From Sphingomonadales bacterium (GTDB lineage: Bacteria > Pseudomonadota > Alphaproteobacteria > Sphingomonadales > Sphingomonadaceae), in the NCBI GenBank assembly GCA_018067055.1, contig JAGPVK010000258.1, positions 1 through 6,722 on the forward strand: 6,722 bases of DNA. Direction: 5' to 3'. Position numbers and translations under genes: made by a program. Under the pieces are notes generated by a model that was given only the letters and a program-made list of their open reading frames with translations, had not been told where the DNA came from and made no database searches. This document shows positions 1 to 5,983 of this stretch, one piece after another; position 1 is the stretch's first letter; every line of letters starts with the position of its first letter.

Positions 1-18
1 GGGAACCATGTTTTTAAC

Positions 19-35
19 TTGAAAAACTGTTTCAA
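19..35. repeat. Inverted repeat upstream of the CsgG-like gene
   Basis: A perfect inverted repeat, TTGAAA (19-24), five bases, TTTCAA (30-35), lies 22 bases before the chosen ATG and just upstream of the Shine-Dalgarno site. It could be an operator half-site pair or a weak hairpin in the 5' leader. A six-base arm repeat can occur by chance, and the left arm alone also resembles a -35 box. No matching -10 box is evident at the usual spacing, so I do not call a promoter. Confidence 0.35.
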
Positions 36-42
36 TCGCAAT

Positions 43-47
43 GGGAG
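43..47 (+). promoter_or_regulatory. Ribosome binding site that decides the start at 58
   Basis: GGGAG sits ten bases before the ATG at 58. An in-frame TTG at 19 would add 13 residues (polar and basic, MKNCFNRNGSKNI) in front of a standard signal peptide and has no well-spaced Shine-Dalgarno site. The ATG at 58 is therefore preferred. Confidence 0.5.
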
Positions 48-57
48 CAAGAATATC

Positions 58-939
58 ATGATCAAGTCACAATTTTTTTCCACGTCCGCAATCGCCTTTG
101 CCGCGATGATCGCCATTGGTTCTCCGGCCCAGGCAGCCAAGAGCCCACCGGTCGAACTCACGCATTGCGATGCGAGCTATGGCACGATTGCCGTGGTCGA
201 TGGAGACACCCAGGGCTGGAGCAAATTCGGTCTTGGCAGCCCGCGTGAACTGGTGGCAGCGATTGCCCGTGAATCCGGATGCTTTGAAGTCCATAGTGCC
301 GCTAGCCCGGCACCGGCAAATTTTCTGGTGAATGTGATCGCCGGCGACAAGGAAGAAGTCGATCAAGGTGTTAATGCAGCCAAGGGCCTCGCGACCGATG
401 CATTTGTCCGTTCCGGCGCAGCGGGTCAGGTGCTGGGCAGAGTTCCCGGCGCCGGCGCGCTAATGGGTATGTTTGGTGGACTCGGCGGCAAGAAAAAGGT
501 CGTTGCCGCAGGCATTCGCGTGGTCAGCCCGACCAATGGGCAAACCCTGATAGCGGGCACAGGCGAAGTTAAAAAGTCGACCTTGTCCTTTGCCGGCGGC
601 ACGCCCTGGATCACAGGTGCAGATGCATCGGGCTATGCGGCTTCGAAAGATGGCAAGATGCTGACCGAGGCTTTCATCATCGCCTATAACAGCGTCGTCT
701 CCCAGGCGGGCGCATTGTCTGCGGTCCAGACAGCCGCTCCGGCAGCCAAAGCGAGCGCAACCTACACGGTCGCAGTAGATACAAAGCTATATGCCAGTGC
801 GAATGCGAAAGCTGCCGCGGTGCGAACGTTGCGGGCAGACACGGAATTGACGCCAACCGGCGGCAAGAATGGGCTGTTTGTCGAAGTCAGCGACAATTAC
901 GGTACAAAAGGATGGGTTTCGGTGGAAGACTTGCGATAA
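58..939 (+). CDS. Exported CsgG-like protein with C-terminal SH3 domain
   Basis: The 293-residue product begins with a Sec signal peptide (MIKSQFF, a hydrophobic core over about residues 10-21, then a likely cut after AQA at 24-26), so the mature protein should be periplasmic or outer-membrane associated. Residues about 33-220 resemble the CsgG/HfaB fold in order: an LVAAIARESGCFEV segment (65-78), a strand ending NVIAG (92-96), a strand plus turn RVVSPTNGQTL (154-164), and a late helix (201-216). A glycine-rich stretch at about 120-144 interrupts the domain. A bacterial SH3 domain fills about 235-293, ending KGWVSVEDL. There is no lipobox, unlike true CsgG lipoproteins; Cys37 and Cys75 could form a disulfide. 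CsgG relatives are secretion channels or envelope assembly factors, while SH3b domains often bind peptidoglycan. A cell-envelope role is inferred; the substrate is unknown. The gene is monocistronic as far as can be seen. The export call is firm, the CsgG relationship moderate. Confidence 0.8.
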   Translation: MIKSQFFSTSAIAFAAMIAIGSPAQAAKSPPVELTHCDASYGTIAVVDGDTQGWSKFGLGSPRELVAAIARESGCFEVHSAASPAPANFLVNVIAGDKEEVDQGVNAAKGLATDAFVRSGAAGQVLGRVPGAGALMGMFGGLGGKKKVVAAGIRVVSPTNGQTLIAGTGEVKKSTLSFAGGTPWITGADASGYAASKDGKMLTEAFIIAYNSVVSQAGALSAVQTAAPAAKASATYTVAVDTKLYASANAKAAAVRTLRADTELTPTGGKNGLFVEVSDNYGTKGWVSVEDLR

Positions 940-971
940 TTGCGACCCGATCGCAGACTACCATTGATGCG

Positions 972-1004
972 AAGGGCGCTTTCCGATCGGGGAGCGCCCT
1001 TTTT
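972..1004 (+). terminator. Intrinsic terminator between convergent genes
   Basis: A nine-base perfect stem, AAGGGCGCT (972-980) with AGCGCCCTT (993-1001), encloses a 12-base loop and runs into five T (1000-1004), 33 bases after the stop of the CsgG-like gene. It suits the plus strand. Read from the minus strand it also lies downstream of the c-di-GMP gene, but there it is followed by TTCGC and would be a weak terminator. The loop segment CGATCGGG (984-991) is complementary to CCCGATCG at 946-953, which would allow an alternative fold. Confidence 0.8.
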
Positions 1005-1035
1005 GCCGGTCATCGTCCTGCCAGTGACATCACGA

Positions 1036-3285
1036 CTATTTTGGTTTGATCTTGGTCGCTTCCCAGTCTGCGACGGTGCTGAACGCCGGTAAGGATAGAG
1101 AATCTTTTTCGATCTTTTTGGTCGGAACATATCCTGCGGGCAAATTGGGGACCTCGAGCCCGGCTTCCGCGATCAGATAAGGCGAAACGCGCCTGCTCGT
1201 GCACAGTCCGCCATTGCCGTCACTGACCAAGGGCGTCTCAAATTTAATACCCTGTTGATTACCGCTGGAGCGGCTGACGGTCGCGACAGCAAGTTGGCCA
1301 TCCCCAAAGTCGATAACAAAATTGGTGCCTACCGGCACATTGAACAATCCGTCAACGAGCGCACCAGTCTTGGACAAGTTCCGGATGACAATTGAATAAA
1401 CATGGTTTTCATGGATCATCCGTACCTTGCGGTACATCGAAAGCCGCTCATTGCGATGATGTGCCGGACCGGCGGGCTCAATCACCCAGTGTCCACCCTC
1501 CAGATTTTCGACCAGCTCCTTGTTGCTGACGGCCTTACTGTAGACGAAGCCCTGAACATGGCTGACGTTCATCTTTTTGATCAGTTCAAATTCGTCAAGC
1601 GTTTCAATTCCTTCGGCCGTCGTATCCATCCCGAGGGCTTCGGCAAGGGCGACGATCGCCGCAATAATCGCGCCATTGCGAGAACCCGCCTCGGTAGCCC
1701 CTCTAACAAAATTTTGATCAATCTTGATCTTGTCAAACGGCGCCTTCTGCAAATAGCTGAGCGACGAATAGCCCGTTCCAAAATCGTCCAGAGCCAAACG
1801 CACCCCTCTCTTTTTGAGAGAATTGAACATGGCGTGGGTTTCATTGTTTTCTGCCATGAAGACGCCTTCAGTAATCTCCAGTTCAAGCCGCTCGGCGCGC
1901 AATCCTGATGCGCCAAGCGCGTCATCCACCACTGCTGGGAACAGATCATTGGCAAATTGGCTGGGTGAGACATTGACTGCAACTCTGGCCTTTCCTGGCC
2001 ATTTCACCGCATCTTCACAGGCTTGCTGAATTGCCCAACGTCCAAGATCCCAAATAAGATTGGCTTCTTCGGCAATCGGAATGAACAGAGCCGGGGAAAT
2101 CTGGCCCCGTTCGGGATGATTCCAGCGCATCAGCGCTTCGAAACCCTCCACTATGTTGGTCTTCGCATTGACGATCGGCTGATAGGCGAGTTCCAGTTCG
2201 CCCTTTCCGATCGCATCTCGCAAATGTTCTTCCAGCAAGCGCCGGTCTTCGGCGGCTTGTTGCAGACCGCTTGAATAAAAACGGAAACGTCCGCGACCAT
2301 TGCCTTTCGCCTCATAGAGAGCGAGATCGGCACTTTTCACGATATCTTCGCTCGTCAGCCCGTCAAACGGACTGATCGAAACACCGATCGACGCACCAAT
2401 GATGCATCGATTCCCTTCGACCGAATAGGGCTGGGATAAGCTGCTTATGATCTTGCTGGCCAGGTCTCCCAGCACGCCCCGGTCATCCGTATCTGGCAGC
2501 ATGATCTGAAATTCGTCACCACCCAGTCGGCAAACTTCACCGCTTTGCCCAACCACTTTCAGAAGGCGCTCCGCGACCTGTTTCAGCAAGGCATCACCCG
2601 CAGGATGACCCAATGTGTCATTGATCTGTTTGAAACGATCAAGGTCTACCAGCATCACGGCACAGGCCCGTTTCTGCACTTGGTAGGCCAGCAGCGTGGT
2701 TTCCAGTTTCTTTGACATGCTGGCTCGGTTCGCAAGTCCGGTCAGTGAATCGAACATTGCCAGGCGGGACGTATCAATCGATAATCTTCGTTGGGCGGTT
2801 ACATCATTGCCGCTGCCGCGGAAGCCTTGAAAATTGCCAAATTTGTCCTGATAGGGTCTACCCGAAATAGATAACCAACATTCCTCGGTCGAGTTCGCGG
2901 CCTGCACTTCCAGGCTGCTGAATTTCATTTTTTTGGTGAGAATGAATGGCAGTGTCCGGGAACTGGCATTGCTATCGACCGGCTTGCGAAATAGCGAAAT
3001 CATCGGTTTTCCGATCAGCTCAGCCGGTTTTGCGCCAAGCACATGGGCGATAGAATCGGTAATGTACGTGAGATTCCCCAAGGCGTCCGTCGACCAGAAC
3101 CAGCCCTGCCTGCTTTCCTCATAATTTTGCAGCAGCAGAAGTGCCTCGGTCGGTTTGATATTGCATGATCCAGCCGGTGTCTGCGAACTGATACGCGAGC
3201 TGATCTTATTAAAAAAGCCACGCGCATCGTCGAGCGTTACCGATGCATCAACGCTATCGCCTTCAAAGGATGGATTGACTCCCAT
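1036..3285 (-). CDS. PAS-GGDEF-EAL-PilZ cyclic-di-GMP turnover protein
   Basis: This 749-residue cytoplasmic protein has no signal peptide or membrane segment. A disordered N-terminus (1-50) is followed by a PAS sensor (about 52-168), a diguanylate cyclase domain (about 172-338), an EAL phosphodiesterase domain (about 345-595) and a PilZ-like domain (about 612-690), then a tail of about 60 residues that I do not recognise. The GGDEF signature is intact (255-259), with the metal aspartate region VDLD (213-216) and NDTLGH (222-227). The RxxD inhibitory site five residues upstream is missing (Gly246 and Gly249 there). The EAL domain keeps E383-A-L, N438, E473, DDFGTGYSSL (500-509), K521, E558 and Q578, so it should hydrolyse c-di-GMP. 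PilZ has its NLSKTG motif (636-641) but lacks a correctly spaced RxxxR. It is therefore probably bifunctional, with direction set by the PAS ligand or by PilZ; that is inference. The start is supported by a weak GAGAAG nine bases upstream. It is divergent from rpsF. Confidence 0.93.
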   Translation of the reverse strand: MGVNPSFEGDSVDASVTLDDARGFFNKISSRISSQTPAGSCNIKPTEALLLLQNYEESRQGWFWSTDALGNLTYITDSIAHVLGAKPAELIGKPMISLFRKPVDSNASSRTLPFILTKKMKFSSLEVQAANSTEECWLSISGRPYQDKFGNFQGFRGSGNDVTAQRRLSIDTSRLAMFDSLTGLANRASMSKKLETTLLAYQVQKRACAVMLVDLDRFKQINDTLGHPAGDALLKQVAERLLKVVGQSGEVCRLGGDEFQIMLPDTDDRGVLGDLASKIISSLSQPYSVEGNRCIIGASIGVSISPFDGLTSEDIVKSADLALYEAKGNGRGRFRFYSSGLQQAAEDRRLLEEHLRDAIGKGELELAYQPIVNAKTNIVEGFEALMRWNHPERGQISPALFIPIAEEANLIWDLGRWAIQQACEDAVKWPGKARVAVNVSPSQFANDLFPAVVDDALGASGLRAERLELEITEGVFMAENNETHAMFNSLKKRGVRLALDDFGTGYSSLSYLQKAPFDKIKIDQNFVRGATEAGSRNGAIIAAIVALAEALGMDTTAEGIETLDEFELIKKMNVSHVQGFVYSKAVSNKELVENLEGGHWVIEPAGPAHHRNERLSMYRKVRMIHENHVYSIVIRNLSKTGALVDGLFNVPVGTNFVIDFGDGQLAVATVSRSSGNQQGIKFETPLVSDGNGGLCTSRRVSPYLIAEAGLEVPNLPAGYVPTKKIEKDSLSLPAFSTVADWEATKIKPK

Positions 3286-3318
3286 TCGATAATTCTTCTC
3301 GCTTTACTGTTCCGTACA

Positions 3319-3331
3319 TGACGTTACGTCA
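3319..3331. promoter_or_regulatory. Candidate operator: 6-1-6 perfect inverted repeat
   Basis: TGACGT (3319-3324), one base, ACGTCA (3326-3331) form a perfect 13-base dyad whose near edge is 33 bases upstream of the c-di-GMP gene start on the minus strand. This spacing and symmetry suit a dimeric repressor or activator overlapping or flanking that gene's promoter. The binding protein cannot be named from the sequence. Confidence 0.45.
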
Positions 3332-3380
3332 GAAACATTGCAGAGAGGTAAACATCTGCAGCCGTTGCTAATTCTATTTT

Positions 3381-3392
3381 CCGGCATGCCGG
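3381..3392. repeat. 12-base perfect palindrome
   Basis: CCGGCATGCCGG is its own reverse complement and lies almost midway between the c-di-GMP gene and rpsF. It abuts and overlaps by two bases the longer hairpin at 3391-3428. It could be a protein-binding site for either divergent promoter. It is not followed by a T-tract on either strand, so it is not a terminator. Confidence 0.45.
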
Positions 3393-3428
3393 GTGGTTTT
3401 CCGGACCCCGGTCGCTGCAAAACCATCC
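3391..3428. repeat. Imperfect hairpin in the divergent region
   Basis: GGGTGGTTTT (3391-3400) pairs with AAAACCATCC (3419-3428) over ten positions with one G-U wobble. Inside it CCGG (3401-3404) pairs with CCGG (3408-3411) around a three-base loop, leaving a seven-base bulge at 3412-3418. No T-tract follows in either direction. It may be a DNA-binding site or, if transcribed, a leader structure. Confidence 0.4.
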
Positions 3429-3469
3429 TTGCATTCCACCATCAATTCCGCCATAGGCGCCGCTTCCGC

Positions 3470-3492
3470 GTGATCAGGTCCGTCCGAATCAC
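3470..3492 (+). promoter_or_regulatory. Possible structured leader of rpsF
   Basis: GTGAT (3470-3474) pairs with ATCAC (3488-3492). After a two-base asymmetry on each side, GG (3477-3478) can pair with CC (3484-3485) followed by G, around a five-base loop. Many bacteria carry an rpsF leader that binds the S6:S18 complex through a conserved CCG in an internal loop for autoregulation. This element has a CCG and an internal loop, but the fit is by eye and short, so the assignment is tentative. Confidence 0.2.
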
Positions 3493-3571
3493 CCGGAAAA
3501 CGAAGAAAGCCGGAGGGGCGTGTCTGCATGGTGCGGCGTCAGCGATCGGCGGTAAATGAAGGAATGATTGC

Positions 3572-3934
3572 ATGCCAATGTATGAGCATGTCTTCCTTGC
3601 GCGACAGGATCTGAGCCAGTCTCAGGTTGATGCTCTTGCGCAGGAAGCCACCAAAATTGTTGAATCGAATGAAGGCAAGGTCGTCCTGACCGAAACCTGG
3701 GGCCTGCGTACGCTCGCCTACAAGATCCAGAAGAACCGCAAGGCACATTATGTCATGCTGCGTCTCGATGCACCAGGCAGCGTTGTTCTGGAACTCGAGC
3801 GCCAGACCCGGATCAACGAAGATATCATCCGTTTCCTGACCATCCGCGTCGACGAGCATGAAGAAGGCCCGTCCGTGATGATGCGCAAACCCGAACGCGA
3901 GCGTGAACGCAAACCGCGCCGCGACGACAATTAA
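3572..3934 (+). CDS. rpsF: 30S ribosomal protein S6
   Basis: The 120-residue protein opens [15 protein letters not shown] and contains the S6 core: a central [18 protein letters not shown] segment (35-52), YVMLRLDAP (60-68), and a final helix and strand with [15 protein letters not shown] (81-95). S6 binds S18 and 16S rRNA on the platform of the small subunit. The last 16 or so residues (105-120) form a highly charged, mostly basic tail rich in Arg and Glu, longer than the minimal S6 core; tails of this type are common in alphaproteobacteria. GAAGGA (3558-3563) precedes the ATG by eight bases. It is first of three genes with rpsR 20 bases downstream. Confidence 0.97.
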   Translation: MPMYEHVFLARQDLSQSQVDALAQEATKIVESNEGKVVLTETWGLRTLAYKIQKNRKAHYVMLRLDAPGSVVLELERQTRINEDIIRFLTIRVDEHEEGPSVMMRKPERERERKPRRDDN

Positions 3935-3954
3935 GCCAGAGAAGGAGTTAAAAC

Positions 3955-4179
3955 ATGGGACGTCCATTTTTCCGTCGCCGCAAAAGCTGCCCCTTTTCCG
4001 GCAAGAACGCTAAGCCCATCGACTATAAAGACGTGAAGACGCTGCAGGGATTCATTTCCGAACGCGGCAAGATCGTACCAAGTCGTATCACCGCAGTTTC
4101 CGCCAAGAAGCAGCGCGAGCTTTCCAAAGCTATCAAACGCGCCCGCCATCTCGGCCTGCTGCCTTATCTCGTGAAGTAG
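3955..4179 (+). CDS. rpsR: 30S ribosomal protein S18
   Basis: The 74-residue basic protein is a complete S18. It has the basic, Arg-rich start ([15 protein letters not shown]), the YKD segment (24-26), and the conserved block from [16 protein letters not shown] (38-53) to [13 protein letters not shown] (60-72). S18 forms a heterodimer with S6 and contacts 16S rRNA in the central domain. A strong AAGGAG (3942-3947) sits seven bases before the ATG, and the gene lies between rpsF and rplI as in most bacteria. Confidence 0.97.
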   Translation: MGRPFFRRRKSCPFSGKNAKPIDYKDVKTLQGFISERGKIVPSRITAVSAKKQRELSKAIKRARHLGLLPYLVK

Positions 4180-4189
4180 GAGCGAAACA

Positions 4190-4849
4190 ATGGATATTAT
4201 TTTGCTCGAACGAGTAGAGAAGCTCGGCAACATTGGCGATATCGTCACTGTCAAGAACGGCTATGCCCGCAATTTCCTGCTGCCAAACAAGAAAGCCCTG
4301 CGCGCCAACGAGGCGAACAAGAAGGTTTTCGAAGCAAATCGTCAGCAGATCGAAGCGGACAATGAAACCAAGCGCAAGGAAGCAGAAGCAGCATCCGGCA
4401 GCATCGATGGCAAGCAGATCGTATTGATCCGTGCATCGTCTGCCAGCGGCCAGCTTTATGGTTCCGTGTCGGTTCGCGACATTGTCGAAGCCCTGAACGC
4501 CGACGGCAAGAGCTCCGTCGTTGAGAAGAGCATGGTCATCCTGGAAAAGCCGATCAAGACACTCGGCGTTTTCGATGTCCGCGTTCGTCTCCACCCGGAA
4601 GTCAACGTCAACATTCAGGCCAATGTCGCCCGTTCGGATGACGAAGCCGATCTGCAGAAGGACGGCGTCGATGTCATCCAGCAGATGTTCGAAGAAGATC
4701 AGGCCGAGCTGGCTGCTGCTGCGCTTTCGCCTGACAGCGAAGACCTGGGTGACGAAGATGCTGCCCCGGAAACCGGCGACGAAGTTGCTGAAGTTGCCGC
4801 GGAAGCTGATGAAACAGAAGAACAGGACGACACCGAAACCAAGGAATAG
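4190..4849 (+). CDS. rplI: 50S ribosomal protein L9 with acidic C-terminal tail
   Basis: The N-terminal rRNA-binding domain is canonical (MDIILLERVEKLGNIGDIVTV style start, then VKNGYARNFLLP at 21-32). A charged connecting helix follows (about 40-70), then the C-terminal domain (about 71-148) with SVSVRDI (92-98) and HPEVNVNIQANV (135-146). The family usually ends near residue 150; this protein has 219 residues. The added tail is strongly acidic: from 168 to 219, 23 of 52 residues are Asp or Glu and only one is basic (Lys218). L9 binds 23S rRNA at the base of the L1 stalk and helps keep reading frame. The role of the tail is unknown, and its low complexity suggests disorder. TAGGAG (4177-4182) overlaps the rpsR stop and sits seven bases before the ATG, so translation is probably coupled. 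Confidence 0.96.
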   Translation: MDIILLERVEKLGNIGDIVTVKNGYARNFLLPNKKALRANEANKKVFEANRQQIEADNETKRKEAEAASGSIDGKQIVLIRASSASGQLYGSVSVRDIVEALNADGKSSVVEKSMVILEKPIKTLGVFDVRVRLHPEVNVNIQANVARSDDEADLQKDGVDVIQQMFEEDQAELAAAALSPDSEDLGDEDAAPETGDEVAEVAAEADETEEQDDTETKE

Positions 4850-4871
4850 TCCTATTCTGACTTTGCTATCG

Positions 4872-4922
4872 AAAGCCCGGATCCGGATCGTCGCAAGACG
4901 GTGCTCGCGATCCGGGCTTTTT
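4872..4922 (+). terminator. Strong intrinsic terminator after rplI
   Basis: A 12-base perfect stem, AAAGCCCGGATC (4872-4883) with GATCCGGGCTTT (4909-4920), carries an inner CGTC/GACG stem (4889-4892, 4897-4900) closed by a GCAA tetraloop of the GNRA type. Five T follow (4918-4922), then C and three more T. It starts 23 bases after the rplI stop and should end the ribosomal operon. It lies directly against the Shine-Dalgarno site of the next gene. Confidence 0.88.
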
Positions 4923-4926
4923 CTTT

Positions 4927-4931
4927 GGAGG
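4927..4931 (+). promoter_or_regulatory. Ribosome binding site that decides the TTG start at 4937
   Basis: GGAGG lies five bases before TTG (4937-4939) and gives the only well-placed initiation signal for the downstream gene. The reading frame stays open back to a GTG at 4901, but that codon is inside the terminator stem and lacks a Shine-Dalgarno site. Confidence 0.6.
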
Positions 4932-4936
4932 CGGGA

Positions 4937-5983
4937 TTGAACGAAGATTGGCAATCCACATTCGCGAAGGATGCGACGCTCTTTCCGCATCTGGCCGATC
5001 TGCAAAAGGATCAGGTTCTGCTGTCGACGATGAGCGAGCCCCGCTTTCGGCAAGCCAGTTTCCTCGATCAAAGACTTTTCACGCCCGACCTGCCGCGGCA
5101 GGTGGTTTCCTGGTCGGATGTCGCCTCGGTGCCATTGCCCCCGCTGGAAAAGCCGCATTATATTTTTCATGTCGGTCATGTCGGCTCGACCCTGATTTCC
5201 CGGCTTCTGGGTGAGCTGGATTGCGTATTGGCGTTGCGGGAGCCAGCAATATTGCGGCAATTGGCCGATGAACATGTGAACCGGCCAGTGGACATCGGCT
5301 GGACGGTCAGCGAGCGGACCCAACGCTTGCAGCAGGTCGAAAGCTGGCTTTCGCGTGTATTTCACGCTGACCAGCGGGTGATGATCAAGGCGAGCAGTTT
5401 TGTCAGCCCACTGGCCAAGACCCTGCTCGCCTCCGAGGCGACGGCGCTGTTTCTGTACACTTCGCTGGAGCGCTATCTGCAAACCATATTGGCCGGCGAT
5501 GCCTCGAAGCAGGAAGCAGCCGCGCTGACCGACCTCCGGCTGCTCCGGCTGGAGCAGCATTGCGGCGAACCCCTGGACCGGAAAGACAATCTGTCGCTGG
5601 CCCAGACCGCCGCGCTGGGGTGGTTGTGCGAGATGGTCACGCTCACGGATGCCGAACGCAATTGTCCCCAGGCAAGGATCGGGTGGCTGGATTTCGATCA
5701 GTTTTTGCTCCGGCCCGACGAGCAATTGCAGCTGGCAGCCGGGCATTTCGGATGGGATATTTCTCCGGAGCATGTCGAGAGCCTCATCGCCGGCCCGATC
5801 ATGACCAGCTATTCCAAGGCGCCCGAATTTGATTATAGCGCATCGCTGCGGGAACAGCTCCTGGCCGAAGCAGCACAAATTCATGCTGACGATATCAGGC
5901 AGACACTGCTATGGGTCGATCAATTGGCGCGGCGCTTTCCGATAGTGGCCGCCGCATTAGCAACAGCGGAATCGAGACGATAA
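4937..5983 (+). CDS. Sulfotransferase-like P-loop protein
   Basis: With the TTG start the product has 348 residues, no signal peptide and no membrane segment, so it is probably cytoplasmic. Residues 75-91 form a strand and loop (YIFHVGHVGSTLISRLL) that resembles the 5'-phosphosulfate-binding loop of sulfotransferases, where a Gly-Ser-Thr-Leu core precedes a helix. Further matching landmarks are LALREP (98-103), a strand with MIKAS (149-153), LFLYTSLERYLQTIL (171-185) in the place of the 3'-phosphate site, and YSKAPEF near the end (292-298), a position where sulfotransferases have a Ser/Lys/Tyr cluster. Enzymes of this fold move sulfate from PAPS to a hydroxyl or amine; the acceptor here cannot be read. 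It could instead be another P-loop kinase-like protein or an inactive relative. The stop TAA overlaps the ATG of the hydroxylase gene by one base, so the two are translationally coupled and probably act together. There is room for no promoter after the rplI terminator. Confidence 0.72.
   Translation: MNEDWQSTFAKDATLFPHLADLQKDQVLLSTMSEPRFRQASFLDQRLFTPDLPRQVVSWSDVASVPLPPLEKPHYIFHVGHVGSTLISRLLGELDCVLALREPAILRQLADEHVNRPVDIGWTVSERTQRLQQVESWLSRVFHADQRVMIKASSFVSPLAKTLLASEATALFLYTSLERYLQTILAGDASKQEAAALTDLRLLRLEQHCGEPLDRKDNLSLAQTAALGWLCEMVTLTDAERNCPQARIGWLDFDQFLLRPDEQLQLAAGHFGWDISPEHVESLIAGPIMTSYSKAPEFDYSASLREQLLAEAAQIHADDIRQTLLWVDQLARRFPIVAAALATAESRR

Larger units (their letters stand above)
3286..3571. 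other. Divergent intergenic region with symmetric elements
   Basis: These 286 bases separate the c-di-GMP gene from rpsF and must hold promoters for both. I see three symmetric elements (listed separately) and no convincing small gene. A frame at 3338-3559 on the plus strand has no recognisable protein character. A weak promoter-like pair for rpsF, TTGCAT (3429-3434) and CATAGG (3452-3457) with 17 bases between, matches the -10 consensus poorly and is not called. If used, it would leave a leader of roughly 110 bases. Confidence 0.6.

Noticed and set aside
1402..1908. A 168-codon open frame on the plus strand
   Set aside because: It is antisense to the EAL domain, whose catalytic motifs are intact on the minus strand.
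3429..3457. TTGCAT and CATAGG as a promoter for rpsF
   Set aside because: The spacing is right, but the -10 box matches the consensus at only three of six positions, which is weak for a ribosomal operon.
3338..3559. A 73-codon open frame on the plus strand in the divergent region
   Set aside because: Its translation has no recognisable character, no convincing Shine-Dalgarno site precedes it, and it overlaps the palindromic elements and the rpsF leader. A small gene here cannot be excluded but is not supported.
4901..4936. GTG at 4901 as start of the sulfotransferase-like gene
   Set aside because: It lies within the rplI terminator hairpin with no Shine-Dalgarno site; TTG at 4937 has GGAGG five bases upstream.
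4133..5884. A 583-codon open frame on the minus strand opposite rpsR, rplI and the sulfotransferase-like gene
   Set aside because: It runs antisense to well-recognised genes and spans an operon boundary and a terminator. Its translation has no recognisable domain, so it is a codon-bias mirror of the plus-strand genes.
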